The notes: generated by a model not told the origin, from the sequence alone. Numbered from the stretch's first letter, positions 42,517 to 51,565 are shown. The stretch is 64,000 nt of DNA from Anaerolineales bacterium (GCA_020634935.1 JACKAT010000028.1:1-64000); one strand, 5' to 3'. Translations and numbers: made by a program.

Positions 42517-44487
42517 GTGAGATTTAAGCACATCTTTGTACTCTTGGCTGTATCGCTGGTACTCCCTCTCGTCGCGGCTTGCGGCGGTGCTGCCACGCCA
42601 CAAACCATTGTGGAAACCGTCGTTGTCGAGAAAGAGGTTGAAAAAACCGTCGTTGAAACGGTTGAAGTCGAGAAAGAAGTCATCCAGGAAGTTGAAAAAG
42701 TGGTCACGGTTGAGGTTCCGGCCGAAGCCGAGGCCGAAAGCACCCTGGCCCGCATCCAGAGCGAAGGCGTGGTTCGCGTCGGCTTTGCCAACGAGAACCC
42801 CTACGCCTTTGCCCAACCTGACGGCACCCTCTCCGGCGAGGCCGTCGAAGTGGCCCGGGCCGTGTTCGAGCAGATGGGCATCGATGAGATGGAAGGCGTG
42901 CTGACCGAATTTGGCTCGCTGATTCCGGGGCTGCAAGCCGGCCGCTTCGATGTCATTACCGCCGGCATGTACGTTAACCCCGGCCGCTGCGAGCAGGTTT
43001 ACTTTGCCGACCCCGAGTACAAAATTGGCGAGGCCCTGGTCGTTGCCGCCGGCAACCCGCTCGATTTGCACAGCTACGAAGATATCGCCGCCAACCCCGA
43101 TGTGACCATCGGCACCGGAGCCGGCTATCTTGAGAATGATATGCTGCTGAACTCCGGCGTGGCCGAAGATCAAATCGTCACCTTCCCCGACGACCCGTCC
43201 GGGATGGCCGGGCTGCAAGCCGGCCAGATCGACGCCTGGACCGGCACCCGCCCCACCCTGATCAAACTCCTGCAAGTGACCGACGACCCCGGCTTTGAAC
43301 TGGCCGATCCGTTCGACCAACCCGTCGTCGATGGTAAGGAAGCCCTCAACTTCGGCGCAGCGGCCTTCCGCCTGGACGATGCCGAGTTTCGCAACGCCTT
43401 CAATGATGGCTTGCAGCAGCTCAAGGATGACGGCAGCCTGGTCGAGATCATCAGCCAATTCGAGGGCTTTGACGCCGGCGCCGATCCCGGCGACGTGACC
43501 GTGACCGATATTTGCCCCGACGCCTACACCGACCTGATGGGGGCGTCCACTGAAGACGAAGCGATGGCCGAAGCCACCGCCGAACCAACCGAAGAGTCAA
43601 TGGCCGAAGCCACCGCCGAGCCGACCGAAGAGTCAATGGCCGAGGACAGTGGTGAGATGGCCGCGATCGAACCCGTACCCGGCGGCGCGTATGAAGCGGC
43701 TCTGGCCGCCGGTTCCGTGACCGTGGGCTTTGCCAACGAAAATCCGTATGCCTACACCGAGCCGGACGGTACCCTGACCGGCGAGGCCGTGGAAGTGGCC
43801 CGCGCGGTACTAAAAGGCATGGGTATCGATGAGATGGAAGGCGTGCTGACCGAATTTGGCTCGCTGATTCCGGGGCTGCAAGCCGGCCGTTTCGACATCA
43901 TCACCGCCGGGATGTACGTCAACCCTGATCGCTGCGAGCAGGTGCTGTTCGCTGACCCCGAATACAAGATTGGCGAGGCTTTGGTCGTCGCCGCCGGCAA
44001 CCCGCTCGATTTGCACAGCTATGAAGATATCGCCGCCAACCCCGACGTGACCATCGGCACCGGGGCCGGCTACCTTGAGAACGATATGCTGCTGACCGTC
44101 GGCGTGGCCGAGGATCAAATCGTCACTTTCCCCGACGACCCGTCCGGGATGGCCGGGCTGCAAGCCGGCCAGATCGACGCCTGGACCGGCACCCGGCCCA
44201 CCCTGGTCAAGCTGCTGCAAGTGACCGACGACCCCGGCTTTGAGCTGGCCGATCCCTTCAACCAACCGGTCGTCGACGGCGAAGAAGCCATTAACTTCGG
44301 CGCAGCGGCCTTCCGCTACGACGATGAAGATTTCCGGCAAGCCTTCAACCAGGGGCTGCAAAAACTGAAGGACGACGGCAGCCTGGTCGAAATCATCAGC
44401 CAATTCGAGGGCTTTGACGCCGGCGCCGATCCCGGTGACGTCACCGCCGAAACGCTCTGCCCCGACGCCTACTCGGACATCAAATAA
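42517..44487 (+). CDS. EhuB-like ectoine-binding lipoprotein with two tandem binding domains
   Basis: 656 residues from a GTG with AGGAGG 5 bp upstream. Lipobox LVLPLVAAC, then a repetitive V/E/K stretch (VEVEKEVIQEVEKVV). Two complete family-3 solute-binding domains follow, about residues 82-345 and 395-655. They are almost identical, also in DNA, with a 945-bp offset. A linker with repeated AEATAEPTEESM joins them. The signature GSLIPGLQAGRFDVITAGMY, then PGRCEQVYFADPEY and AAGNPLDLHSYEDIAANPDV, matches EhuB, the ectoine/hydroxyectoine-binding protein. A single-domain protein is the norm. It should deliver the solute to the EhuC/EhuD/EhuA-like transporter downstream. Confidence 0.85.
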   Translation: MRFKHIFVLLAVSLVLPLVAACGGAATPQTIVETVVVEKEVEKTVVETVEVEKEVIQEVEKVVTVEVPAEAEAESTLARIQSEGVVRVGFANENPYAFAQPDGTLSGEAVEVARAVFEQMGIDEMEGVLTEFGSLIPGLQAGRFDVITAGMYVNPGRCEQVYFADPEYKIGEALVVAAGNPLDLHSYEDIAANPDVTIGTGAGYLENDMLLNSGVAEDQIVTFPDDPSGMAGLQAGQIDAWTGTRPTLIKLLQVTDDPGFELADPFDQPVVDGKEALNFGAAAFRLDDAEFRNAFNDGLQQLKDDGSLVEIISQFEGFDAGADPGDVTVTDICPDAYTDLMGASTEDEAMAEATAEPTEESMAEATAEPTEESMAEDSGEMAAIEPVPGGAYEAALAAGSVTVGFANENPYAYTEPDGTLTGEAVEVARAVLKGMGIDEMEGVLTEFGSLIPGLQAGRFDIITAGMYVNPDRCEQVLFADPEYKIGEALVVAAGNPLDLHSYEDIAANPDVTIGTGAGYLENDMLLTVGVAEDQIVTFPDDPSGMAGLQAGQIDAWTGTRPTLVKLLQVTDDPGFELADPFNQPVVDGEEAINFGAAAFRYDDEDFRQAFNQGLQKLKDDGSLVEIISQFEGFDAGADPGDVTAETLCPDAYSDIK

Positions 44488-44574
44488 ATTATCAAACGAT
44501 CTGCGGAGAGATGGGGGTGGTGGGCATAACCCGGTCTCCCCGTTTCTTAATCCTTTACGCTTGCTTGAAAATGC

Positions 44575-44637
44575 CCCTCACCCCGTCGCTGACGCGACTC
44601 CCCTCTCCCTGAGGGAGAGGGGTTGGGGGTGAGGGTG
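44575..44637. repeat. REP-like CCCTCACCCC hairpin, copy 2 (inverted)
   Basis: CCCTCACCCCGTCGCTGACG continues to GAGAGGGGTTGGGGGTGAGGG. It is the reverse complement of 26521-26583 apart from the loop. It lies downstream of the binding-protein gene. Confidence 0.85.
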
Positions 44638-44775
44638 AAACAAATGCTCATTGACGGTGTCGTCACCAGAGGGACTGACAATCCTTATAAAACGAATGAC
44701 AGTCTCGGCGGTTCGACGCACCAATGAAAAATTTTGGCTAACGGCTAATGGCTGATGGCTACAAAGGAGCACTCT

Positions 44776-45957
44776 ATGACCAACAACAACCCACCCCACC
44801 AAGGCACCCTCTCGGTCTGGGCCGGCGAGGACGACTACCTCTTACAGGGGGCGACCCAGGTGCCGGTGGTGCACAGCGTTTCGTTTGGCTACAACGATAT
44901 GGACCATTGGCTGCGCGTGGCCCTGGGCCAGGAGCCGGGCCACATCTACGGGCGCAACACCAACCCCACCGTCCACGCCTTCGAGGAAAAGGTCCGGCTG
45001 CTCGAAGGCGCTGAGGCCGCCACCAGCGCCTCGACCGGTATGGGCATTATCAGCAGTGCGCTTTCCACCTTTCTGTCGCCCGGCGACCGGGTGGTCTCGA
45101 TCAAGGACACCTACGGCGGCACCAACAAAATCTTTATCGAATTTTTGCCGCGCTTCAAGGTCGATGTCCAACTGTGCGACACCACTGACCACGAGCAGAT
45201 CGAGGCCGAGATTGCCAAGGGCTGCCAAGTCCTTTACCTGGAAAGCCCCACCAACCCGACCGTCAAAATCACCGACTTGGCCCGGCTGGCTAAGGCCGGC
45301 CACGCGGTTGGAGCTATCGTTATTGTCGACAACACTTTCGCCACCCCCATCAACCAGAACCCGCTTCAATTGGGGGCCGATCTGGTGCTGCACAGCGCCA
45401 CCAAATTTTTAGGCGGCCACGCCGACGCGCTCGGCGGGGTGATTTGTGGGAAGAAAGAACTGGTTGAGCAGGTCTACCACTACCGCGAAATCAACGGCGC
45501 AACGCTGCACCCGATGGCGGCTTACCTGCTGCTGCGCGGGATGAAAACCCTGAGCCTGCGGGTTAAACAGCAGAACCAAAGCGCCATGCAGGTTGCCCAA
45601 TTTTTAGAGTCGCATCCCCGCATCGAGCGGGTGTTCTACCCCGGCCTGGAGTCGCACGAAAATCACGCCATCGCCCGCCAGCAGATGCGCGGCTTCGGCG
45701 GCATGTTGAGCTTCATGCTGAAGGAAAACAGTTTTGAGGCCGTGCGCAGCTTTCTGCCGCGCCTGCGCTACGCCCACGCGGCGGCCAACCTGGGCGCGGT
45801 CGAAACCATCGTTGGCCCGCCGGCTACCACCAGCCACGTCGAATGCACCCGTGAAGAACGGGCCGCGATGGGCATCCCGGAAAGCCTGATCCGCTACTCA
45901 ACCGGCATCGAGGATGTCGAAGACCTCATTGCCGATCTCGACCAGGCGCTGGACTAA
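44776..45957 (+). CDS. Cystathionine gamma-synthase/lyase-type PLP enzyme
   Basis: 393 residues of the Cys/Met-metabolism fold-type I family. YGRNTNPTVHAFEEKVRLLEGAEAATSASTGMGI leads to VYLESPTNPTVKITD-like sequence (LYLESPTNPTVKITD), VDNTFATPINQNPLQLGADLVLHSATKFLGGHAD with the PLP lysine in SATKFLGGH, and RYSTGIEDVEDLIADL at the end. AAGGAG lies 6 bp before the ATG at 44776; an earlier in-frame ATG (44755) contains that ribosome site in its own codons. Such enzymes eliminate or replace gamma-substituents of amino acids. In this locus a role on diaminobutyrate is possible but unproven; plain cystathionine chemistry is the default. Confidence 0.88.
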   Translation: MTNNNPPHQGTLSVWAGEDDYLLQGATQVPVVHSVSFGYNDMDHWLRVALGQEPGHIYGRNTNPTVHAFEEKVRLLEGAEAATSASTGMGIISSALSTFLSPGDRVVSIKDTYGGTNKIFIEFLPRFKVDVQLCDTTDHEQIEAEIAKGCQVLYLESPTNPTVKITDLARLAKAGHAVGAIVIVDNTFATPINQNPLQLGADLVLHSATKFLGGHADALGGVICGKKELVEQVYHYREINGATLHPMAAYLLLRGMKTLSLRVKQQNQSAMQVAQFLESHPRIERVFYPGLESHENHAIARQQMRGFGGMLSFMLKENSFEAVRSFLPRLRYAHAAANLGAVETIVGPPATTSHVECTREERAAMGIPESLIRYSTGIEDVEDLIADLDQALD

Positions 45958-46028
45958 TCGCCGGGGTAATCGGTGATTGAGCAATCACGATAGTATGCCC
46001 ATAGTTCGTGGTAACGGCTTATGAAAAT

Positions 46029-46180
46029 CAAGAATTTAATCGGGGGACAAACTGGCCGTCCCCTGAACACGGGCCTAAAGACCCGTACTGAGAGAGCGAA
46101 GCCCCTTCGGGCTAAGATTGCGCCATCTGAGGGCGCTTTAGCGTCCTTCGCTCTTTTAGCGCGATGGCTTTAGCCTCGCG
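46029..46180. repeat. Dispersed ~153-bp repeat, copy B
   Basis: It is a direct copy of 31824-31976 and fills most of the spacer upstream of the second DoeA-like gene. Confidence 0.8.
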
Positions 46181-46301
46181 TTTGTTGGCCCGGCGTAACC
46201 CATTTGGTTTCTTAACCTTCACTAGCGGTACTATCTACATGTATGGCTAAAGCCATTACTACAAACCAGGGCGAGCCAGGAAGGAGTAGGGCTTAAGCGT
46301 C

Positions 46302-47459
46302 ATGAACCAGCAACGCTTTTTCCCAAACGAGGAGTACGACGCGCGTCTCCACACCGTTCGGCAGCGCATGGCCGAACGCGATCTCGATGGCTGTCTGGTC
46401 TCCGTGCCGGAGAACATCTACTACCTGATCGGGCTGGATCATCACGGCTACTTTGCCTACCACCTGCTCATCGTACCGCGTGAGGGCCGGCTGACGCTGA
46501 TCACCCGCGCGATGGAGCGGATCACCATCGCCCACCAGGTCGGCGACCGGGCCGATTTTGTGGGCTTTGCCGACAGCGACGACCCGGCGGCGGTTACGGC
46601 CACCACGCTGCGGCAGATGGGGTTGGCCTCGGCCCGGTTGGGCGTCGAGAAGAAGAGCGCCGCCTTGCCGCCTTTCATTATAGAGGGGATCGCCGCCGGC
46701 CTGCCCCAAGCGACGCTGACCGACGCTTCGGGCCTGATCGACGCGGTGCGGCAGGTCAAATCGCCGCGTGAACAAGCCTATGTCCGTCAGGCCGCGGCCG
46801 TCAGCGATGCCATGACGCAAGCGGCGATTAACGCGGCCGGCGTGGGCGTCAGCGAACGGGAGATTGCCGCCGAGGTGCAGCGAGCGATGGTGTTGGCCGG
46901 GGGCGAGGTGCCGGGCTTCAGCCCCTTCATCCGCTCAACCCCACGGCTGGGTGAGGAGCACACCACCTGGACCGGCCGCCGCATGGAGCCGGGCGACGCC
47001 CTCTTTATCGAACTGTCCGGCTGTGTGCGCCGCTACCACGCGCCCATGGGGCGGCTGATTTATATCCGGCCAGCGCCGCCGGAAACACAGGCAATCGAGC
47101 GGGTCTGCCTCGAAGCCTTTCATCATACCGTGCAGGCCCTCCGCCCTGGCGCAACGGCGAGCCAGGTCTACCGCGCCTGGCAAGATGCGGTCGATCGAGC
47201 CGGGCTGGCGCATTACCGGCGGCATCACTGCGGCTATCTGGTCGGTCTGGGTTTTCCGCCCAGTTGGGTCGGCGGCAGTATGGTCACCGGCTTGCGCCAC
47301 GACAGCAGCCTGGTCCTGCAAGCGGGGATGACCTTTCACCTGCTGTCGTGGCTAATGGGAACCGGCCGGGGTGATTATTTTGTCTCAAATCCGGCTCTGC
47401 TGACCGAGTCGGGCTGCGAGGTTCTAACCACCACCCCTCAACAGCTAACCATCGTGTAA
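46302..47459 (+). CDS. DoeA/EutD-like ectoine hydrolase (M24 fold), copy 2
   Basis: 385 residues, the same length as copy 1, with the same layout: a creatinase-like N-domain (RQRMAERDLDGCLVSVPENIYYLIGLDHHG) and a pita-bread C-domain. The altered metal segment reads ELSGCVRRYHAPMGRL, again lacking the peptidase Asp pair and sharing ELxGCxxRYHAPxxR with copy 1. Both copies end with the GMTFHLL/NMTFHLL motif and a TESGCEVLTT-like tail. The overall divergence from copy 1 is large, so it is an old paralogue, perhaps for hydroxyectoine versus ectoine. The ribosome site is weak. Confidence 0.82.
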   Translation: MNQQRFFPNEEYDARLHTVRQRMAERDLDGCLVSVPENIYYLIGLDHHGYFAYHLLIVPREGRLTLITRAMERITIAHQVGDRADFVGFADSDDPAAVTATTLRQMGLASARLGVEKKSAALPPFIIEGIAAGLPQATLTDASGLIDAVRQVKSPREQAYVRQAAAVSDAMTQAAINAAGVGVSEREIAAEVQRAMVLAGGEVPGFSPFIRSTPRLGEEHTTWTGRRMEPGDALFIELSGCVRRYHAPMGRLIYIRPAPPETQAIERVCLEAFHHTVQALRPGATASQVYRAWQDAVDRAGLAHYRRHHCGYLVGLGFPPSWVGGSMVTGLRHDSSLVLQAGMTFHLLSWLMGTGRGDYFVSNPALLTESGCEVLTTTPQQLTIV

Positions 47460-47598
47460 AACGTTAGCTATCAGCATTTAGCTGTCAGCATTCAGCTATT
47501 TCAAATTATAGAACCGGTCATAATAGCTCTAGCGTTATCTTTTTTGACAAAGCTGATAGCTGATAGCTGATAGCTTACCTACAAACAGAGGAGAGACT
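47460..47598. repeat. AGCTGATAGCTGATAGCT foldback
   Basis: TAGCTATCAGCATTTAGCTG near 47464 is complementary to the AGCTGATAGCTGATAGCTGA run near 47552. This is a simple dispersed intergenic repeat preceding the permease gene. Confidence 0.6.
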
Positions 47599-48360
47599 AT
47601 GCCAAACGAGGATCATTTGCTCGTCAAAATTCGTAATTATGCCTTCCTGGTCATCGGCTTGCTGGCCATAGGGATTGCGATTGGGGTTGAGCTTACCGTC
47701 AACCCGCCGGAAACCGCGCCGTTCGACCTGCTGCCGATCTTGCTGCGCGGCCTGGCCGTCACCATTGAGCTAACGCTGCTGGGCGCGGCCCTGGCCCTGG
47801 TGGTCGCCATCGTGGCCGGGGTGGCCCGCTCATCGGGCCATATTATTGTCCGCACGATTACCGGCTTCTATGTGGAAGTGTTTCGCGGCACGTCGATCTT
47901 GGTCCAGCTCTTCTGGATATTCTTTGTGCTGCCGCTGCCGCCCTTTAACCTCAGCCTGACCCCGCTGCAGGCGGGTGTGCTGGCCTTGGGCCTGAACGTG
48001 GGCGCTTACGGCGCGGAGGTGGTGCGCGGGGCCATTGGGGCCATCCCCTCCGGCCAAATCGAAGCCTCGATTGCCTTGAATATGTCGCCCGGCCTGATGA
48101 TGCGGCGGGTCATCATTCCGCAGGCCATGGTCCGCATCTTGCCCCCCTTTGGCAACCTGCTCATCGAGCTGCTCAAAGCGACCTCGCTGGTGTCCCTGAT
48201 TACCCTGTCTGACGTGACGTTTCAGGGGCTGGCCCTCCGCCAATCGGTGGGCCGAACCACCGAGGTCTTTTTATTAATCCTGGTGATCTATTTCCTGCTG
48301 GCCTACCCCCTCACGCTGGGCGTGCGCTGGCTCGAGCGTCAACGACAATGGGCGACGTAA
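47599..48360 (+). CDS. EhuC-like ABC transporter permease
   Basis: 253 residues, a polar amino acid-type permease (HisM/GlnP fold) with an extra N-terminal helix. The TM core has TIELTLLGAALALVVAIVAGV, the EAA-like loop region GAIGAIPSGQIEASIALNMSPGLMMRRVIIPQA (contact with the ATPase), and LLIELLKATSLVSLITLSDV. It pairs with the permease at 48536 and the ATPase at 49185 as an Ehu-type importer. GAGGAGA lies before the ATG. Its final codons form the start of a 41-bp repeat array. Confidence 0.87.
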   Translation: MPNEDHLLVKIRNYAFLVIGLLAIGIAIGVELTVNPPETAPFDLLPILLRGLAVTIELTLLGAALALVVAIVAGVARSSGHIIVRTITGFYVEVFRGTSILVQLFWIFFVLPLPPFNLSLTPLQAGVLALGLNVGAYGAEVVRGAIGAIPSGQIEASIALNMSPGLMMRRVIIPQAMVRILPPFGNLLIELLKATSLVSLITLSDVTFQGLALRQSVGRTTEVFLLILVIYFLLAYPLTLGVRWLERQRQWAT

Positions 48361-48474
48361 GCTAAGGAGCAACAAAGCTTGCCTTGTCATCCGCGACCTA
48401 AGCCAAGGAGCAACAAAGCTGGCTTTGCCATCCGCGACGTAAGAAAAGGAGCAACAAAGCTGGCTTTGTCATCC
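48352..48474. repeat. Three 41-bp tandem repeats overlapping the ehuC-like stop codon
   Basis: The unit GCGACGTAAG..AAGGAGCAACAAAG..CTTTGTCATCC starts at 48352, 48393 and 48434, exactly 41 bp apart. The stop codon TAA of the permease gene is inside the first unit. Each unit has a CAAAGC/GCTTTG dyad. GTCAAAGTAAACTTTGAC follows at 48485. Confidence 0.92.
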
Positions 48475-48535
48475 ACGTTGGGGGTCAAAGTAAACTTTGA
48501 CGCTCCGGGGTTTTTATTTTACATGAGGAGAGACC

Positions 48536-49198
48536 ATGTCTGAACAATTCTTTGATTGGGAGTATGTAATAAGCTTTATGCCGAAACTCCTGGAGGGGCT
48601 GGTGGTCACCATCGAGGTCACCATTGTGGCCTTCATCCTTGCCGCGATTTTAGGGCTGCTGATGGCCTTGGGCCGGCGCAGCTCAAACCCGTGGATCGCC
48701 CAGCCGATTGGCGCGCTCGTTGAATTTATCCGCAGCACGCCGCTGCTGGTTCAGCTTTTTATTTTCTTTTATGTGCTGCCGCGCTACGGGCTGCGGATGC
48801 CGGCTTTTATCGTCGGCACCATTGCCCTGGGTCTCCATTATGGCACATACACCTCAGAAATCTACCGGGCCGGTATCGACGCCATCGACCGCGGCCAGTG
48901 GGAGGCCGCCCGGGCGCTGAACTTTTCACCGGTCCGCACCTGGGTGGGCATCGTGCTGCCCCAGGCCATTCCGCCCATGATTCCGGCCCTGGGTAACTAC
49001 CTGGTGGCAATGTTTAAAGAATCGGCCCAACTGTCAGCCATCACCGTGGTCGAACTGACCCTCACCGCCCGGACCATCGGCACTCAATCGTTTCGCTTTT
49101 TGGAGCCGTTTACTATGGCCGGCGTCTTATACTTTTTGATCAGTTATCCTTCATCCTTAGTGGTGCAAAGATTGGAGAAACGTTATGCAGGCAAATAG
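48536..49198 (+). CDS. EhuD-like ABC transporter permease
   Basis: 220 residues, a compact HisM/GlnP-type permease. LVVTIEVTIVAFILAAILGLLMALGRRSS, the coupling loop AGIDAIDRGQWEAARALNFSPVRTWVGIVLPQAIPPMIPALGNYL, and the last helices MAGVLYFLISYPSSLVV are visible. It is the second half of the heterodimeric channel with the permease at 47599. Its 3' end overlaps the ATPase gene by 14 bp, so the two are translationally coupled. GAGGAGA precedes the ATG. Confidence 0.88.
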   Translation: MSEQFFDWEYVISFMPKLLEGLVVTIEVTIVAFILAAILGLLMALGRRSSNPWIAQPIGALVEFIRSTPLLVQLFIFFYVLPRYGLRMPAFIVGTIALGLHYGTYTSEIYRAGIDAIDRGQWEAARALNFSPVRTWVGIVLPQAIPPMIPALGNYLVAMFKESAQLSAITVVELTLTARTIGTQSFRFLEPFTMAGVLYFLISYPSSLVVQRLEKRYAGK

Positions 49199-49970
49199 CA
49201 GCGCCCCGATTGTTCGTTTTGAAAATGTCACCAAATCCTTTGGCGAATTAACCGTCCTGCGCCAATTGGATTTCGATGTCGCCCCGGCCGAAAAGGTGAC
49301 GATTGTCGGGCCGAGCGGCTCCGGCAAGACCACCATTCTGCGGGTGCTGATGACCCTGGAAAAACCCAACGACGGCGTTATTTGGGTCAACGGCGAGCCG
49401 CTGTGGCATCAAAAATCCGGCGACAAACTGGTGCCGGCCAGCGAGAAGCATCTGCGTAAAGTGCGCGGCAGTATCGGCATGGTCTTCCAGCACTTCAACC
49501 TCTTTCCCCACATGACCGCCCTGCGCAACGTGACCGAGGCCCCCATTCACGTGCTTAAAATGCCCAAAGGCGACGCCGAACAGCGGGCGGTCGAGCTGCT
49601 GCAAAAAGTCGGCTTGAGCGATAAATTGGGCCATTACCCCTCGCAGTTGTCCGGCGGCCAAAAGCAGCGGGTGGCCATTGCCCGCGCCCTGGCCATGCGC
49701 CCCAAAGTCATGCTCTTCGATGAGGTGACTTCGGCGCTCGACCCCGAACTGGTCGGCGAGGTGCTCAACGTCATCCGCGAGCTGGCCGAAGAGGGCGAAA
49801 TGGCTATGCTGCTGGTCACCCACGAGATGGGCTTTGCCCGTGAGGTGTCGGATCGCGTCGTCTTCTTCGACAAAGGCCGCGTGGTCGAGCAAGGCCCGCC
49901 GGAGCAGATTTTCGGCAGCCCCCAGAACGAGCGGACGAAGGCGTTCTTTAATGCGGTGCTGCGGCATTAG
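49185..49970 (+). CDS. EhuA-like ABC transporter ATP-binding protein
   Basis: 261 residues with all ABC motifs: Walker A GPSGSGKTT, Q-loop GMVFQHFNLFPHM, signature LSGGQKQRVAIARAL, Walker B VMLFDEVTSALDPE and the switch His in LLVTHEMGFA. ILRVLMTLEKPNDGVIWVNGEPLWH is characteristic of the EhuA/polar amino acid group. It energises import through the two permeases. It is the last gene of the transporter set; the next gene follows after a 500-bp repeat-rich gap. Confidence 0.92.
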   Translation: MQANSSAPIVRFENVTKSFGELTVLRQLDFDVAPAEKVTIVGPSGSGKTTILRVLMTLEKPNDGVIWVNGEPLWHQKSGDKLVPASEKHLRKVRGSIGMVFQHFNLFPHMTALRNVTEAPIHVLKMPKGDAEQRAVELLQKVGLSDKLGHYPSQLSGGQKQRVAIARALAMRPKVMLFDEVTSALDPELVGEVLNVIRELAEEGEMAMLLVTHEMGFAREVSDRVVFFDKGRVVEQGPPEQIFGSPQNERTKAFFNAVLRH

Positions 49971-50097
49971 AGTTTCGAGAGTTTGTGGAGTTTATGGAGT
50001 TCATAGAGTTGTGAGAGATTTCGATAGTGGCGGATATGCATCTGCCCCGCGTGTGCGCCGGATTATAAAGGGTAAATAAATAACCGGATACCATAAA

Positions 50098-50239
50098 CTC
50101 CGGCGACCGCCGAGCGTTGAAACGCCCGGCTAAGTGAGGTGAAAGCCTGCTTAAGCAGGCTCGGCTGGTGTTTGAGCCGGTTTGAACCGGCTTTCACCTA
50201 AACTAGCCGAGGGCTTCCAGCCCTTGGCGGTTGCCGGAG
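50098..50239. repeat. 142-bp foldback element
   Basis: CTCCGGCGACCGCC at the left end is matched by GGCGGTTGCCGGAG at the right. Inside, GTGAAAGCC/GGCTTTCAC, AGCCTGCTTAAGCAGGCT and GCCGGTTTGAACCGGC form further stems. It is a strongly structured REP composite in the 527-bp gap 49971-50497, where I see no gene. Confidence 0.8.
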
Positions 50240-50394
50240 GAGAGCTACACCGATTAATTCATTAAAGTCATCAATCCGGCGTGGCTACAGGCGACTAAAG
50301 TCGGGTATGTATCGGGTCACGGATAGAAACCCGTAACCATCACCCCGATCTTATCACCGCTACCAATTACACGGGTATAAGGTGTAAGGCGTAG

Positions 50395-50448
50395 GAACCC
50401 CTAGATTTCACCCCCTAATCCCTACTACCTACCCCCTACCCCCCGCCT
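50395..50448. repeat. CCCTAC-rich half of the GTAGGG family
   Basis: CCCCCTAATCCCTACTACCT and ACCCCCTACCCCCC match the right arm of the repeats at 24360 and 40118. The left arm is poorly preserved (GTAAGGCGTAGG). Confidence 0.6.
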
Positions 50449-50497
50449 TAATCACCCGGTGGCCGCGTAAGTGAAATTACATGATTACGGAGGATCA

Positions 50498-51490
50498 ATG
50501 CAGATAACCATTCTTACCGAGACCGAACTGCGGCAGTGCGTGCGACTGGATCAGGCCGCGCTCGATGCGGTGGCGGACGCCTTTACCCGCTTGGCCAACG
50601 GGCAGGCTATGATGCCGCCGATTATGCGGGTGGAAGTGCCGGAGAACAACGGCGAGGTCGATATCAAAAGCGCCTACTTGCCAGGGCTGGACAGCTTCGC
50701 CGTCAAGATGTCGTCCGGTTTCTTCAACAATGCCAAGCTGGGGCTGCCCAGTCTGGGGGGCATGATGATCCTGCTGAGCGCCAAAATCGGCTTTCCCGAA
50801 GCGCTGCTGCTGGACAACGGCTACCTGACCGATATCCGCACCGGCGCGGCGGGGGCGGTTGCTGCCCGGCATCTGGCCCGCCCCAACATCGACACGGTGG
50901 GCGTCATCGGGGCTGGGGCGCAGGCGCGCTATCAAGTGCGGGCCTTGGCGCTGGTGCGCCGGTTCAGCCGGCTGCTGGTTTACAGCCAAACGCCGGAGCG
51001 GGTTGAGCAGTACGCGGCTGGCATGCGCCAAGCGTTGGGCGTCGCCGTCGAGCCGCAGGCCAGCGCCGAAGCCGTGGTGCGCGGCAGCGACCTGCTCATC
51101 ACCACCACCCCGGCCAAGTCGCCGCTGGTCCAGGCTGACTGGCTGCACCCCGGCCTGCACATCACCGCGATGGGATCGGATGCCGAGGAAAAACAGGAAC
51201 TCCAGGCCGAGGTGCTGGACCGGGCCGATATCGTCGTGTGCGACCGGAAATCGCAGGCGTTCCGGCTGGGCGAATTGCACCACGCCCGCGCCGCCGGCCT
51301 GCTGGCCGAAGACGACCCCAAAGTCATCGAGCTAGGCGACATCACCGCCGGCCGCCGCCCCGGCCGCCAAAACGATCAGGCTATCACCATCGCCGACCTG
51401 ACCGGCACCGGCGCACAAGACACCGCTATCGCTCTGCTGGCTTTCCGCCAGGCCCAAGCGGCTGGCTTTGGCACCCAAATTGAGGCATAA
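50498..51490 (+). CDS. EutC-like enzyme (ornithine cyclodeaminase/mu-crystallin family)
   Basis: 330 residues from the ATG at 50498, with GGAGG 4 bp upstream. Rossmann motif VGVIGAGAQARYQV, the substrate region VDIKSAYLPGLDSFAVKMSSGFFNNAKLGLPSLGGMMILLSA and LLLDNGYLTDIRTGAAGAVAARHLA follow EutC of ectoine utilisation clusters closely. The family uses NAD(P)H to reduce imines or cyclise diamino acids. EutABC are proposed to convert 5-hydroxyectoine towards ectoine. Its partner EutB lies at 56696; EutA is not in the window. Confidence 0.87.
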   Translation: MQITILTETELRQCVRLDQAALDAVADAFTRLANGQAMMPPIMRVEVPENNGEVDIKSAYLPGLDSFAVKMSSGFFNNAKLGLPSLGGMMILLSAKIGFPEALLLDNGYLTDIRTGAAGAVAARHLARPNIDTVGVIGAGAQARYQVRALALVRRFSRLLVYSQTPERVEQYAAGMRQALGVAVEPQASAEAVVRGSDLLITTTPAKSPLVQADWLHPGLHITAMGSDAEEKQELQAEVLDRADIVVCDRKSQAFRLGELHHARAAGLLAEDDPKVIELGDITAGRRPGRQNDQAITIADLTGTGAQDTAIALLAFRQAQAAGFGTQIEA

Positions 51491-51565
51491 TCTCTGTTAC
51501 AAGCAGTTCTGTAAAGACGTTTTTAGTCCACAGATGAATACAGATAGCCACAGATTGAACTGATT

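Noticed and set aside
42463..43458. Long frame antisense to the binding-protein gene
   Set aside because: It mirrors the codon structure of the well-supported EhuB-like gene on the other strand; a related antisense frame appears in the second half because the DNA is duplicated.
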